A stretch of DNA of 64,000 nucleotides from Halictus rubicundus (taxonomy: Eukaryota > Arthropoda > Insecta > Hymenoptera > Halictidae), in the NCBI RefSeq assembly GCF_050948215.1, contig NC_135149.1, positions 14,675,001 to 14,739,000 on the forward strand. Reading direction: 5' to 3'. Numbering within the stretch: the stretch's first letter is position 1; the number at the start of each line of letters is the position of its first letter. This document shows positions 1-12,100 of the stretch, piece after piece. The notes below the pieces were generated by a model, which made no database searches, had not been told where the DNA came from, and worked only from the letters and a program-made list of their open reading frames with translations. The translations under genes were made by a program, and so were the position numbers.

Positions 1-14
1 ACATTGTCCGAATA

Positions 15-252
15 TTAGCCCCTCGCCCTACAATATCGAGTAATACTCGTGATGAAGATTCTGAACAAAGTTTAATAAATATGTTATTAATTTCCTTTCA
101 ACCGAAATAAAATCATATTTCGGTGTTGTTAATGTATAGCTATTGAAGGACATATAGGCATATAATTTTCTCCTTTCTTTAGGAAATTACGAATCACAAA
201 AAAGAATTCTAATCACTGAAACCGTAAAATAAATCGTAGTGCAAGGGGTTAA
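15..252. mobile_element. TTAA-flanked small non-autonomous element, copy 1
   Basis: The left end reads TTAGCCCCTCGCCCTACAAT and the right end reads GTGCAAGGGGTTAA, so the two tips are inverted versions of each other. The interior is A+T-rich and has no reading frame. A second copy in the same orientation lies at 63792-64000 and matches along most of its length, including the shared stretch around GTAAAATAAATCGTA near the right end. TTAA at the edges together with tips of the AACCCCTTG type is what piggyBac- or Kolobok-group MITEs look like. The superfamily is inferred, since no transposase is present. Confidence 0.6.
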
Positions 253-2291
253 TAAGAGTCGGTGCACGCAGAAGCAGCGCGAGGCCTTTGTTCGGCTCGA
301 TAAAAATGTGAACACGATCGAGCACCGATCATGAGCGTTTGCAATAAATTCATGAAGATCCGCTGATTATTTATGGCGGTCGAAGGACGAGCCATCGCCG
401 GGTGGCTTTCATTTACCGTGCTACGGATCTCTCGTCTCGACGAGGTCAAAAGAACGAACGAACCCATTTATCGTAACGGCCGGTCAGCCGATCAAAGTGC
501 GAAACCATTTAGTACACGGGGCGGATCCGAAGTAACAGCCGGGGTCGCCGCACCCCAAATAAATGACCAGCCTACATTTTTTTTTTGCCCCCGATGTGTG
601 CACACGGGAGCTCGGCTAGAATCGTGTACAACGCGTTAAAACGCCGAGTCGGAAAATCGTGGCGTGTACCGAAGCCTAGGCTGACCGAGACGAACGAGAA
701 AGAGCGAGGCGAAGGACGATGGTATGGGGATGGCACGAGGATGGTATGGGAGCCTGTGGCCACGCGAGGGTCGGAGAGGATCGAGAGGTGCGCGCCCGGG
801 CAAGATAGAAAAGTCGGTTTCGCTGTTTTACGGGCCGCAGTAATTACGGTTTCGGTATTTCCCGGTGTTAACAGTTGTATCTGGACCTGACATCTACCTG
901 ACTCTCTTCTCGCTCCCCGCCCTCTTGTGGCCAGGCATCGCAGACCCGACGCAATTTTCCAATCTGCGAATAGCGCCCGCGAGAGACGACCTTGTTCTGC
1001 ATTGTCTTTGCTCCTCTTCCTTTCGTCTGGACGAACCCAGGCCTACTCAGATCCGGGAACACGATAACTTTGTCCCTTCCGACGGTGCCAATGACATACC
1101 CTGCTCATTACCATCATCAGGGTAGGAGCACAAAGTGGGGCAACGAAAGTTCTCCCAAATATTACAATTGATTCAACAACTAACAATAATTAATACCACT
1201 CTCCGATAACTATATATTTTACCGATTCCCCACCGATCTTAATGACCTTGAAATATGCTGTCAAGGTTATCACACTGAACAACTTTTCTCTCATCATATT
1301 ACCGCCGCTCTGTCTTCGTTTTTCTATTAATTTAATGAGTCTATGAGTAGATATCTTAATCTTATCTTGGAGAAAACGCTACGTACTTTCGTTCCAACCC
1401 AATATACTGAAAACTTTTGTTTACCCAAATGAACGAATCTTTATTCTGAATTATTTTCTGTATTTAAATGGAATTTGATTCGAAAGTTCTTGAATTTTCA
1501 CACGACACGCATATTTTCACTTGATTGGGGTTTCTGTCGATTATCCCATAAAGATCAGAATTTCTGTGGCAGAATGACGCTGCCTTCTTCCGAGCACGGT
1601 ACATCTAATCCTCTTCCGGGCTCGTGCAGATTTTGCATATTTATGTCAAATATGGCGAACCCTTCGGCGAAGGTTCTTTCACCCCTTTGAATGTAAAAGT
1701 GCTATGACTCGCAACGAGTGAGTCGTTAGAACGTTAACTGCCACTGGACCTACACGCCGCTATTGTACGACGGTATTTCAGACTTTTAGCAAGCGTTCTT
1801 GCTCGCTACGATAATGGCAATATAAGTGCCAAAAAGGATTTTACCTGTTCCACCAAATGGATATAATGTATTGTCCCTCAGGTGCGTTTTGGTTAATGGA
1901 CAATGTTCTCGGACAGTAAAACGTGTTAATCTACATCACTTGCATTTCGTATTACTAAATAACAGGGTACCTAACATATCTATATTATTCACCATTCATG
2001 TCGATTAAGTACATCAAACAATCGTAAACTTTTAATCCAACAGTTCCCTGCTGCTTCATCAGAAAAGATGGTCCATCGATCTGATGTTTTTGAAATCGAT
2101 TGTCCAACAAACATACTTGAAAGTATTCCTCTGACATTGACTCCATCGTTATTATATAGAACGTGAAAATATGAAATCTTGAAGAAAAAATATTAACTTG
2201 CCTCGCCAATTCGTCGAGCAACGCTTGTAACTGATCACGGTGTCGGAAAGGACTGAATAGCATAGTAGAAGTCAGTTGTAACTGCAGTCTA
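253..2291. other. No gene seen; unique sequence
   Basis: The first part (about 370-1130) is visibly rich in G+C and CpG, and the remainder is A+T-rich. Open frames are under about 105 codons, overlap on both strands and match no family I know. A CAAGGTTATC-type motif near 1250-1270 follows GACCTTGAAATATG and resembles pieces of other repeats in the window, but it is too short to assign. Confidence 0.5.
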
Positions 2292-2440
2292 GGTTAAACT
2301 TTACCTCAGAAAACCAGAAATTTTTAACCTTTTTTTATGTAATCCTGTAGATTTTGGCGAGAAAATATGGAAAATCCCCGTATCAATCCTAGGAGATGTC
2401 TGATTCAAAAGTTATGCGTGTGTAAAGCCGTGCGATTTTC
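2292..2440 (+). repeat. Dispersed repeat E, copy 1
   Basis: This 149-bp stretch starts GGTTAAACTTTACCTC and continues through GATTTTGGCGA, CCTAGGAGAT and TCAAAAGTTAT to TGCGAT. The same blocks recur in the same order and at the same spacing at 56252-56400. Neither copy has terminal inverted repeats or a coding frame, so the class is unknown. It may be an internal piece of a longer transposon. Confidence 0.7.
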
Positions 2441-4842
2441 AGCGTTCTTGACGCGTACCGAGCGGAGCCACAGTCTACCTTTTACCGGTAGAGCACGCGT
2501 CGTTGCAAAGTTATTAACAATTAGCGAACCTACCCCAGTAGGCAACCAGCCCCGGTTTCCCCTACTAGAAAATTGCCGGCGAGTGTTAACTTATCCTAGA
2601 AAGTCTGATATCATTAATATCGATTAAACGAGGTTTTCAGGTTGGCGTAAGAGCTCATAGAGTTGCGGAAAAAGTAATTAAAAAGAGTCGGAACGAAATA
2701 TCCGCAGCGTCGTTGTTGCATCCAGCAAGAAGCCTCTTGTCTCGGTGGACATCTTCGAGTCTCGAGTCACGCGGGATCGAGCATCCTCAAAGGGTCTCGG
2801 GAAGAGTCTACCGGTCGCGTTCAAAGAATTTAATTAGCTCGTTAAACGGATATCGTATGCGTGCACGCGCGGAAATCCGATCACGAGCGGAAAATACCTC
2901 ATAATGAATAGCGTTCGTCGCGAATAGACCGGCTAACGGATCGGCGGGATGATCCAAGTTCGAAGAGGTTCGAGGACGAGCGACCGAAGGGCCCTTAAAG
3001 TAGCTCAACGACTCGTTATAAATTGTCGTCGACTGCTCCACCTTGGATTCCACAGAAACGCGACGTAATGGCGTGGAGGAGAAGAGAGACTCGAGAGGCT
3101 GAAGGTGGGGCAGGGGGTGGAGGCGTCCTCTATCTTGAAGTTCCTTCCGACTAGTAAAGGAAGGAACGGAACGAATTAATTCCGTAAGGACGAAAACTCG
3201 AGGACAAAGACGGGACGCGGGATTCAAAGGACGCAATTGGATTCGGGGGACCCATGCGAACAGGGGACGCTTGCACAGGGGCTATCTTTGCTACTTGCTG
3301 CTGATACACTGGCCAGCATCCCTCTTTTCTTGCCCGCCTTTCGCCGCTTCATCGTCGCCTGAACGCGGGAACAAACTTTGGAAAAATACCGGCCGAGTCA
3401 ATACCGCTTGTTTTCGCGGCAAACAAATTTCTTTCTTGTTCCCAGTAATCCGCTGTTCATGGAAAACTCGCCTCTACTGTCTACTTAAATGTCCTTCGTT
3501 CCCCACCGTTGTAAGCTGTTGCATTTGAAGTGGCGAATTCAAAGATCAGACTTAAAGCAGCAGCAATCTTCTCGGAAATGAATTTATTTCATCCGAGTGG
3601 GTAGCATTCGGTACACGTTTTTAAATGCTCACTTATTGCTGTAACAATATTTCTTCAATCGAGCAAATTCGTTAACCCTCATACGACTCTTTAGGGCGAG
3701 ACTATTCGCCTGTTTACGTTCTTCCCATACTGCAAAATAATTGATCTCTTTCTGTCTGCGTTGCGAGATGTGTTATACTGTCACGTTATAAATGAAATAT
3801 AATTTATTTTAATTTTAAAATAAATAAATCATTAGCAGCAACAACTGTTAATACAACTAAATAGATTTTTCCCTTAAACTGTGTAAGTCAGTTTGACAGG
3901 TATTATATTAGATTCTTGATACACCAAATGAAATCGATTTATACTTGTCATATATATAATCTCTAAAATATATGTACGTATTTATGAAATATTGTATGTA
4001 TAATTGCTCGTAACGGTGCAACGTTTGTTCTTACGTAGATTAATCAACTGAAATATGCGTCTGCGCTACCAATTACAGTCAGCGATGCAGCAGGTAAATG
4101 CAGTTTACGATCCCTATTCGCATCGCGAGCGAAGCTTTGTGTTCTCCGTTCTCGTCGCGAACTGTAAACAATGTTATCGAATGATCTTATCAGACGTGCC
4201 CGTTAAACTGATGTTTTGCGCCGACACACGATCCTCTATAAGCCATAACCGTTCTGGAATCGCATCTTCGAGGCAACTTATTTTAAGCGCCACCGTGCGG
4301 CAACAATTCCAGCGTAAACACGACTTTCGTCATCCACAATCTCTGGCATATCCGTCGTGCGTAAAACAAACTTCGAGAATCGAATGAATAGAAATGAAAA
4401 CAGACCGAGAAACACACCCCTCTCGCCCCGATGATTCGTACACGAATTTCTGAAGCTCGGCCAATCGATTTCTTCTCTCGTTCGAGAGGCCGAACGCGAA
4501 GAAGTCGAGCGATTCGTAGATCCCCTTTTTACGAGCCCCGGAGGAAGGGATCGATGGCTGCATAAATTGCCCCCGACAAAATGCTCCCTAATTAATGCTC
4601 CTAGCAGGTATACCGACGGTCGCAAGAAGCGTCTGTTGATTTCCCTGACTGCGATCCGAAGGAAAAAGGAGAGGATCGAACTCGCAATCGACCGGGACGG
4701 AAGAAAGAGCCACGGTTCGAAGAACCTAATTGGATCGAACATACCGCACCGCACGACCGGCGGCCATTGCAACGATACGCGAAAATGTTCGCGGGCCTAG
4801 ACTCCGCCTCTCCCCTCCACCCTGTTCTTTCGCGCGGCCGCG

Positions 4843-4950
4843 GAATTTCGGGAATTACGATTAAGTGGTTGCGCAACAAGGTTGGAGACTGCGAAGTGGT
4901 TGCTCCACATTTTGCATAATTTATCGCAATCTCGCGGAATGCGTCTCAAG
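4843..4950 (+). repeat. Degenerate direct duplication, unit 1
   Basis: AATTTCGGGAATTACGATT followed 50 bp later by TTTTGCATAATTTATCGCAA and then TCTCGCGGAATGCG is matched, with the same spacing, by AATTTCAGGCATTACGATTT, TTTTGCATAATTCATTGCG and TCTCGCAATGTCTGCG at 5328-5435. The offset between the two is constant at 485-487 bp, so this is one old duplication rather than a chance match. No coding frame is shared by the two units. Confidence 0.5.
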
Positions 4951-5327
4951 TACGAAGCCAAGTTGAGCAACCAGCGTCAGAGCAACAAGAGAGATGTTCA
5001 GATTAGAGAAGCTGCGCGCAGCGACGAGCTAATTCGGGGACGGACGGATGGAAATACTTTTTTCGAAATTTGAAAAATTTGCACACTTTCTTTATAAAGT
5101 GGCTGGGCATATTTTGTTATTAGTCGTGAAGTAAATGATTTTCTCCTTTCGTATGAATTGTGAATAAGCATTAGGGAGATACTTGGAGCCGTGGAAAAAA
5201 ATTGTAGGGAAATGGGAGATAATTCATTTGAGATGATTAAATTTCTCGTTTCCATTCATTTCATTGGAAGACAGCGGAACCCACGCAAACTTCATTCCCG
5301 AGAATTTAAGTATTGTACACGACAAGG

Positions 5328-5435
5328 GAATTTCAGGCATTACGATTTTATGAATTACGGAACGGGGTCACGAGCTGCCAAGCGCCTAACATGCGTTTTG
5401 CATAATTCATTGCGTTCTCGCAATGTCTGCGTTCG
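5328..5435 (+). repeat. Degenerate direct duplication, unit 2
   Basis: This is the partner of 4843-4950. The best-kept part is TTTTGCATAATTCATTG, which is nearly identical in both. The block between the two units is not obviously repeated. Confidence 0.5.
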
Positions 5436-6768
5436 CCAGGTCGATTAACCTGGAGCGCAATTTAAGTCGGAATTGCATGCTTGATCTGATGTGCTGTGAA
5501 TTACAATGTGCAATTGCAACATTTCTAATAAAAAAAAAAAAGAAAAACAAAACGAGCTCATCGCATTTTTTCACGTTTTCGTGAAATATTCATTAAATTG
5601 GAGAAGAGTAAACATTCTGAACAGGAGCTTCCATCAGTCGAGTCGAAAGAATAAATATTACAATAATTATTCAAGGGGACAGAATATGTGCTTTATAATC
5701 TCCATTACATTATATGTGAATTTTTAACTTCACTCGAAATAATTCAAAACTGTTTAAAAGCATAGGACAAAAATATATTATTTTCACTATCAAATAAATT
5801 TTAAAATAATTTGAACACATTTCATTCCTGACAGTATTTCGGAACATTAAGGGATAATGTAAAGAGATAAAATGTAAAAAAATAACGAAGGATGAAAATT
5901 GAAGGAGGAGGGCGAAATATTTAATATAATGTTTAATAAGAGTTAATGAGATTTCTCATGGCTCCCCGAGGACAGAATTAGAAAGCTTTTTACCTCGGTG
6001 CTCGGCCACGATTAAAGGCTGAAACCGTTGAAAAAGTCGCAAACTTCGGAAAAGCCTCGGCAAAGGAAGCATTTAAGTTTCCTAAGGAGTTTGGAGGACA
6101 CCAGGATACCGCTGAAGGGAAAGGTAACACGATTAGGAATTAATTTTTCACGAGCAATGGGAAAACTAAGACCCGACGAACTAAAAGATTTTTTTCGCTC
6201 GAACTTGTATATCCGAAGAAAATCGGAAATCTGTGGCTGGCTTGCTCGTCATCGATCTAACAGTAACGTTAATTTTTCTGAATAAACGTCTCCATCTTGA
6301 TCAACGTAAATGAATTTCAAATTTCTTGATTTTCGACATTTTTGAAATTGCACGTTTCGCTCATTCACGTTCTCCATTTACAAGATTGTCATCTCCGTTT
6401 TGTAGCTTCTCTACCATCAACGAATTGTACGTTGATTAATCACCTGCATTTTGACCAAAAATCGCATAAAGCTGTCCTCAATATACGGTATACACGTGTA
6501 AACAGAATGCACGAAAATCGCATTGATCGAGGTTCAAATAAAATTGATTCAAAACTGAAATTGGACGCGTGAATTAAAATTGAAGATAGGATCTTAGGGC
6601 TTTGTAAAAGCGATATACATCAAACCTGTAGATTGTAATAGTATTCCTTGTGATCGAAACGCTTTATAACATTTGCATGTTAAAATCGGAAATTTCACAT
6701 GCAACGATCTAATTTATCGCTCTTCTGTTCGGTTGAAAAGCAAATTGATTTTGAAGGCTGTGAAATGC

Positions 6769-6771
<3 letters not shown>

Positions 6772-6820
<49 letters not shown>
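6772..6820. repeat. (TC)n microsatellite
   Basis: An uninterrupted run of about 24 TC units. It creates artificial Ser-Leu or Arg-Glu open frames on the two strands, which are not genes. Confidence 0.95.
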
Positions 6821-6822
<2 letters not shown>

Positions 6823-7646
6823 TGGAATATGGTATTTTATCCTTTCCATAGGGAACAGAGCAGCGCGTGTTGTCCTTGCAGATCGCGGAGCGATATAAAC
6901 TTTCGGGAAGGGGAAATTCCATGGCGGAACGTATGTTTGCAGAAGCATGACGAGTGCAACGAGAATTTATTAGGTGTGTTTGCCGAGTAAATACGGGAGG
7001 AAAGGAAGCGTTTAAGGAAGATATTTACGGGGCGGCGTGCTAAGAAAGACAGAAAGTGTCGTCGTGGATTAGTTCCAGGACCTCGGAACACGGAAGCTCG
7101 TACTCCATTGTTACGGGAGAACGGGAGGTGTGCGTCACCGCCGTCGAATTTACGAGTTAGAATAACTCGTTTCATATCTAGACAAATCTCTGCTCCGTCT
7201 GTGAACGAAACGAAAAAGAAAAAAGGAAATACAGATTTCGCGTGTCGTTCCTCTCCGAAACGGTGTCCCCGTATGCTTGAAATCCTCTTTCCTGACGCTT
7301 TTATTTTAATCCTGATTCCCCGGTTTGCTATATTATACCTTTCCCGCGGAGGAACTATTTTTATTACACAAACTTTGTCTTTAGCTTTCCCGGCTTCCTC
7401 TGGTATTCTTCTTTAAAGCACCCGCGGGCGTTATAAACAGCGAATAAGCATTTCCCTCCCTGCTTTATGCTTCTTTTTCTTCCTCGCGACTGGTCTATTC
7501 TCATAAGATGCCGCGTCCCCTTTCCTACGGTCAATTGTAAGTAACGTCGCAACTATTTTCCACGCGATCGCAATTAATTAAGAAAGCGTGCACATACTTT
7601 TCAGCAGCAGTGAACGTATTTATTTATCTCAAAACGATGCATAATA
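6821..7646. other. No gene seen
   Basis: Mixed-composition unique sequence. Frames of up to 112 codons run on both strands with no recognisable motif and no splice-site context that would support an exon. Confidence 0.5.
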
Positions 7647-7848
7647 CAGTGTTTTCTCGATATGTGTCGCAAATACGTGGCTGATAAAAATCGCAGAACT
7701 ACCCCCACTACCGCGGGATATACCGCGGAGTGTAAATTTAATACGGGTACGACGTTCAGCGTGGATCAAAGAATAATAGTATCTCCTGGACGATATATAT
7801 CGCTGGCAAGACCCGTGTTGTTGACATATATCGAGAAAACAAACACTG
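7647..7848 (+). mobile_element. Tc1/mariner-like MITE, 202 bp, mosaic ends
   Basis: The copy is flanked by TA on both sides. Its ends are CAGTGTTTTCTCGATATGTG and, on the right, GACATATATCGAG followed by CACTG. The left end resembles the 'lagging' type seen at 18000 and 39987, while the right end, with CCCGTGTTGTTGACATA, is the type seen at 10596 and 14648, so the copy looks like a hybrid of two subfamilies. The interior carries the C+G-rich core CCCCACTACCGCGGGATATA. No transposase frame is present. TA duplication and CAGTG tips are features of the Tc1/mariner group. Confidence 0.75.
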
Positions 7849-8886
7849 TAAAGAGCCCCAACACTGTTCGACGCCGGTGCTTTTTTCCGCTCGAACCAAT
7901 TAATCGAAGCCGCGCATTAAAAAACAATTCGACATCTACTTAGCTAAAATTGACACACGGCTGCTCGCAGTTTCGTTCGCAGAATTCCCGCACCCATTCG
8001 CAGTCTCCACTGACCTCCCGTGTATACAGGTGGTCCCTTTTTATTCGTTCCTCCACATGTTCCTGTTCACCCAGGACGGAGCCCATTTCTCTCTTTGTTC
8101 CCGTGCGTACATTTCACAACGCCCCCGCACTCTGCCCTCCCCCCAACCCCCCGCCGATTGTCCTCCACGCTTCTCCCTTCGCTAATCCTATGCTCACACG
8201 GCTACCCCCCTCCCCGCACCCCCCAACCCCCGTTCACTTTCTCCCCGTCAGTTCGCGATCGCTCGGGAACGCCATAGACATCCCCCCCTCCCGACAGAGC
8301 AACCTAGGCCCACCCCCATCGTCAGGGTGCAAGCATCACCTCATGGGTTCCACGTGTGCGCTTTCACCGTGACAAAGCCAGATTTAAGCTCCGCTTACGA
8401 GTCGGAGCTTTCCAGCTGGCTCGCATTCGTCGGGGTCCGTTCCCGTTGCTCCATAACGATTTTCCTCCGCCTGATGTTCCGTTATCAGCCATAATAGACT
8501 GCGATTCGCGAGGCCGCGTCGGGCGCCCGAGGATTTCGAGAGACCGAGCGCTACACTATGTCAACCATCGAGCGTCGATCGATTGTCAAAAACAGCACTG
8601 TTCTCGAGTCCGGACCGAGCTTTTTCCCGGATATTCTATTTTTTTCTTTTTCACCGATATTGTGCCCGCTACTCCGGAATTTTTTCGGGCAGTCCCATAA
8701 ACGAAGGATGCCACGCGCAAGCGAAGATATAGTTTCAGATTAGGCCTTCGTCGAAAAGAGCTAACACTTAATCGGGATTGATGAAAAATACGAATGCTGG
8801 TTTGGTAACAACGTAAAAGTCAAACTATTTTAATTAAAAAATTTCACCTAAATTTAATCTAACTATTTTAATGAAACTACTTTAAT
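7849..8886. other. No gene seen; contains a C-rich tract
   Basis: Between about 8130 and 8300 the plus strand is dominated by runs of C (for example CCCTCCCCCCAACCCCCC). The proline-rich open frames here are a by-product of that composition. The minus strand of the tract could form G-quadruplexes. No exon is recognisable. Confidence 0.5.
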
Positions 8887-9360
8887 GAAGCTATTTTAAC
8901 TCAAAAACGAAACGTTTCATCAGAATTAGAATATTTATACAATTCTTTTTTCATGTTATACATACGAAAATGGTGCAATGTACTCATACAATACTGAAAT
9001 GTTTAGTACTTGATTAAATACAAACAAATTTAATCACGTCAAAAATATTTTGAATAATGGCACAGCAATTTTTTAAATCTATAGTTTTTAGTTTAATATC
9101 CTAAATTAAATTATTAACCCTTAGCACTCGAATGGTGACTGTAAGGCACCACTAAAGATTGCTGTATCATTATTCAAAATATTTTTTACATTATTAAATT
9201 TGCTTGCATTTAATAAATTACTAAACATTTCAGTATCGTAGGAGTAAATTGCATCATTTTCGTATGTATAACATGAAAAATATATATATACAGAAAGGAA
9301 ATATTCTAGGTCGGAAGAAATGTTTCGTTTCGAGGTTAAAATAGCTTCGAGTGCAAAGAG
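8887..9360. mobile_element. Foldback element with TTAA-type end
   Basis: Two arms of about 185 bp, 8887-9071 and 9158-9350, are imperfect reverse complements. For example, GAAGCTATTTTAACTC on the left pairs with GAGGTTAAAATAGCTTC on the right, and the arms share CATTTTCGTATGTATAACATG on the right strand with its complement on the left. Within this, 9118-9360 has tips CCCTTAGCACTCGAA and TTCGAGTGCAAAGAG preceded by TTAA and followed by TCAA, the pattern of a TTAA-inserting MITE. The left arm is probably a second, inverted copy of the same family. No coding capacity is present. Confidence 0.65.
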
Positions 9361-10595
9361 TCAAGATTATTAACATTTAAGCATTTAGTGTCTATAAATG
9401 TTATCGAGTGTGCAGTTCGGTCATGATATAACGATCGTCTTTGTGCAAAGACAGAGGGACGTCGTATCCAGAACAATGGAGAACTTCAGGTAGAACTATC
9501 CGCTATCCCGAGAATATCGTTGAAGCGAATGCAAGGCCAAGGTGTTGAGTTGAGTCGCAATGGAGACGAATTTCTGTTACACTAACCCGGAACAAAAGAG
9601 GAAAGTTCCCAAAGTTCAATAAATATTGGATTAACCCTTGGAAACTTTCGAGGACGAGACGTGAACTGCCGGAAGGGAAGCGGAAACTTTCTTTCTCGAG
9701 AATGTAAGTAAATATCTTTAAATAAAGACAAACAGGGAATTTCAATTTTTGCGTTTCCTTCGGCAACGACGTCTTCGACTTGTGTCTCGGGAAATCCTGT
9801 TTTATTCCGAGCGAAATAAATGTGATAGAATCGGATGAAGACGGATAAGACAGAAAGAAACGCAATTAACGAATGACACGTATCGCGTGTTGGGATTTCA
9901 ATCAGCGTTGACCTCAGGGTCAGATCTTTCTGCGAGATGCTCCTGTTTCCGGATCAATCGCGGTTCAACTGACGGGAGAATCAATTTCAAGCCGAAGCCC
10001 GCATATTTCTCTGGATTCCTGTGACAGGGACGTTTTCAAGGCCAGTAGGTTAATTCGCGAAAATGATCGATCGTCGTGGTCACGATCAAAGGGAACGAAA
10101 AAAAAAAACGTCGTTGGCTTCTTGTGCGAAAGAATTCGACCGTGAAGCGTGGAAAATCGAATTGCCCACGAGTCGCTGGACGCGACGTTAACGTCTGTTA
10201 TGAGGCAATGTTGCATAATCATTCTCTCATCGTAGATTAGGTTCGATATTTATGATCGGAGAGGCATGAGAACGAGGGAGGGTGAATGACGCGTGGGTCA
10301 CGAACGGAATACAATCGGCACTCTCACTTTATTATTGTTGGACGTATGTAATTATGTTGCATAGCCATGTTTCATTTATTCCTCAGAGGAATCTATCTTA
10401 ATTCATTCGAAACGTTTCTGTGGGTACACAATGGTTGATCTGCGATTTGACACTTGCAATTAGACACGGCAGTGAAGTATAATTAACAGATCAGTGCGAT
10501 AATCTCGGTTTAAAATCATCAAGACCTTACAGCAAGTAATGTTAATAGTACGTATAAAAAGTAATATTTCTGTAATGAAATGGTAAGATGAAGTA
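9361..10595. other. No gene seen
   Basis: Unique sequence, moderately rich in G+C around 9420-10320 and A+T-rich after that. One minus-strand frame of 120 codons (9503-9865) has no recognisable motif and no supporting context. Confidence 0.5.
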
Positions 10596-10745
10596 CAGTG
10601 ATTTCTCTATATATGTCGCCACGGCCTGGATGATAATCGTCGCGGGATTATCCCCACTACCGCGTGGTTTACGCCGTGAGGGGCCCCGAAGCTCGAGAGG
10701 TATGTCTCCTGGACGATGTTGTTGACATATATCGAGAATTCACTG
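10596..10745 (-). mobile_element. Tc1/mariner-like MITE, 150 bp
   Basis: TA-flanked, with ends CAGTGATTTCTCTATATATG and GACATATATCGAGAATTCACTG. The interior keeps the family core (TTATCCCCACTACCGCG followed by GTGAGGGGCC). It is shorter than the 207-bp copy at 43693 because the middle of the element is deleted. No transposase frame. Confidence 0.8.
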
Positions 10746-11943
10746 TAATATCAATTCTCACGTGCCTGGACCGAAGAAACAATACGATTGATTTGATCGA
10801 CAACGAGTAAATCGAAATTAATAAAAAGTATTGCATTTCTAAAAGTACAGTGATTTCTCACAGCTAAAGAAACACCATGAAACAGCCGTACCATAAAATT
10901 AAGAAAATATCGTGCCCATACGAGCATGACGTGTATCACGATCGACCGATCCACAAACAACAACAATTCCGGCGTACACGCATGATTTCGTTTTCGCCGG
11001 TGAACGCAGCGGAAGCGTGGAAGAATAGTCGAAGAGCACGATTGAATGAGCAGCCGAGGGTACCAGCCGAGATAACGCCTGTTTACGCATCCCGTGAAAA
11101 GAGACCGGACGTGCTAATCCAACGGAACGAAGGAAAAACAAAACACAAAAACAGAAAAAAAGACGATCGCGATCGATCGGCAGCCGAGTCGGAAAGGTCG
11201 AAAAGAACGTGGAAGAAAAAAGAAAAAAACGGAGGACGCACGGTGACAGGCGCGCGGGGAACACCGAAGAGAAAGAACGAAATGGAAGCCACGACACCCC
11301 TCCAGTGTGCAATTCTGACGAGCTGGCAATTCGATCCTGAAACAGGACCCAGGAGACGGCATAAAGCTCACTCCCGGCTCGTTTGTTCTTTCTTTCTTCA
11401 TTTTAACTCCTCCCCTAAACCTTGCCCCCTCGCCTACCCCCCCGACCCTGAACCATCCTTAACACTCCGCTATCGTTCGTCCGTCGCTATTTGTCTCGCG
11501 AGCGAATCCCCTTTTTTGTCTCCAACCCCCCTTCCCCCGCTCGCTACTCTCTCAGAGATTCAATTTAATTCACTCACCATGAAGGGCCTTCAAATATGCT
11601 TTGCCGGCATTGATCAGCTGTCTCGCTCCCGGATTGAACTTGTCCAGGATGTTCTGCAATCAAAGAAACAGACTGTTTTATAATAGTTTACATTTTTTCC
11701 TTTTTTAGACATTCACAATCATCCTTCTGTTTTTATATAGTTTTTTTTTCAGCAGAACTTGTATCATTCGCATTTATAGCCTCGTTCCCTATCGTTATCT
11801 TATATAGTTAAATCGGATAGATTTCTGTTTTACTTTTTCACGCTTCAGGGTACTATTTATACTCCTTCGAGCCTTGTTTAGATATTACACGCAGCCTTGA
11901 AATGCGATTCAATACGGATACGTCCGGACATGCGATTAATATA
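10746..11943. other. No recognisable gene; longest open frame of the window
   Basis: A plus-strand frame of 268 codons lies at 10877-11683, and minus-strand frames of 95-137 codons overlap it. The plus frame is rich in Lys, Arg and Glu in the middle (from A/G-rich runs) and in Pro and Ser later (from C-rich runs), with no domain I can name. It begins inside a fragment that resembles a MITE tip (GTACAGTGATTTCTCA, 10845-10860). I treat it as a chance frame in purine/pyrimidine-skewed DNA. Confidence 0.45.
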
Positions 11944-12100
11944 CAGGGTGGATCAATTACTATGACCACCTTGAATATTTCTGTATTTGTAATAATATAG
12001 GAAAATTATGTACACGAAACTTGCATGGTATAGAGCGGGAAATATTGTGAGGTAAACATTCTTTATATATATCGTTTCGGAGATCTCAAGGTCACCTCAA
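11944..12100 (+). mobile_element. Repeat G with CAGGGTG tip, copy 1
   Basis: The copy starts TACAGGGTGGATCAATTACT, has GAAACTTGCATGG about 72 bp in, and reaches GATCTCAAGGTCACCTCAAG about 145 bp in. The minus-strand copy at 52792-52957 has the same three landmarks in the same order and at nearly the same spacing. The downstream boundary is unclear; GTCCACCTTGAGATCC at 12180 may belong to it. Class not determined. Confidence 0.55.

Larger units (their letters stand above)
2441..6771. other. No gene seen; unique sequence with one degenerate duplication
   Basis: G+C-rich blocks (about 2700-3250 and 4400-4870) alternate with A+T-rich ones. The longest frames are 142 and 164 codons on the minus strand. 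They are basic, overlap frames on the other strand and show no domain. The only internal structure is the pair of related segments at 4843-4950 and 5328-5435, listed separately. Confidence 0.5.

Noticed and set aside
10845..10860. MITE-tip-like GTACAGTGATTTCTCA
   Set aside because: Only about 13 bases match and no second end or interior follows, so it may be chance or a remnant too short to call.
10877..11683. 268-codon open frame, the longest in the window
   Set aside because: Composition follows A/G- and C-rich runs in the DNA, sizeable frames overlap on the other strand, and no domain or plausible promoter is visible.
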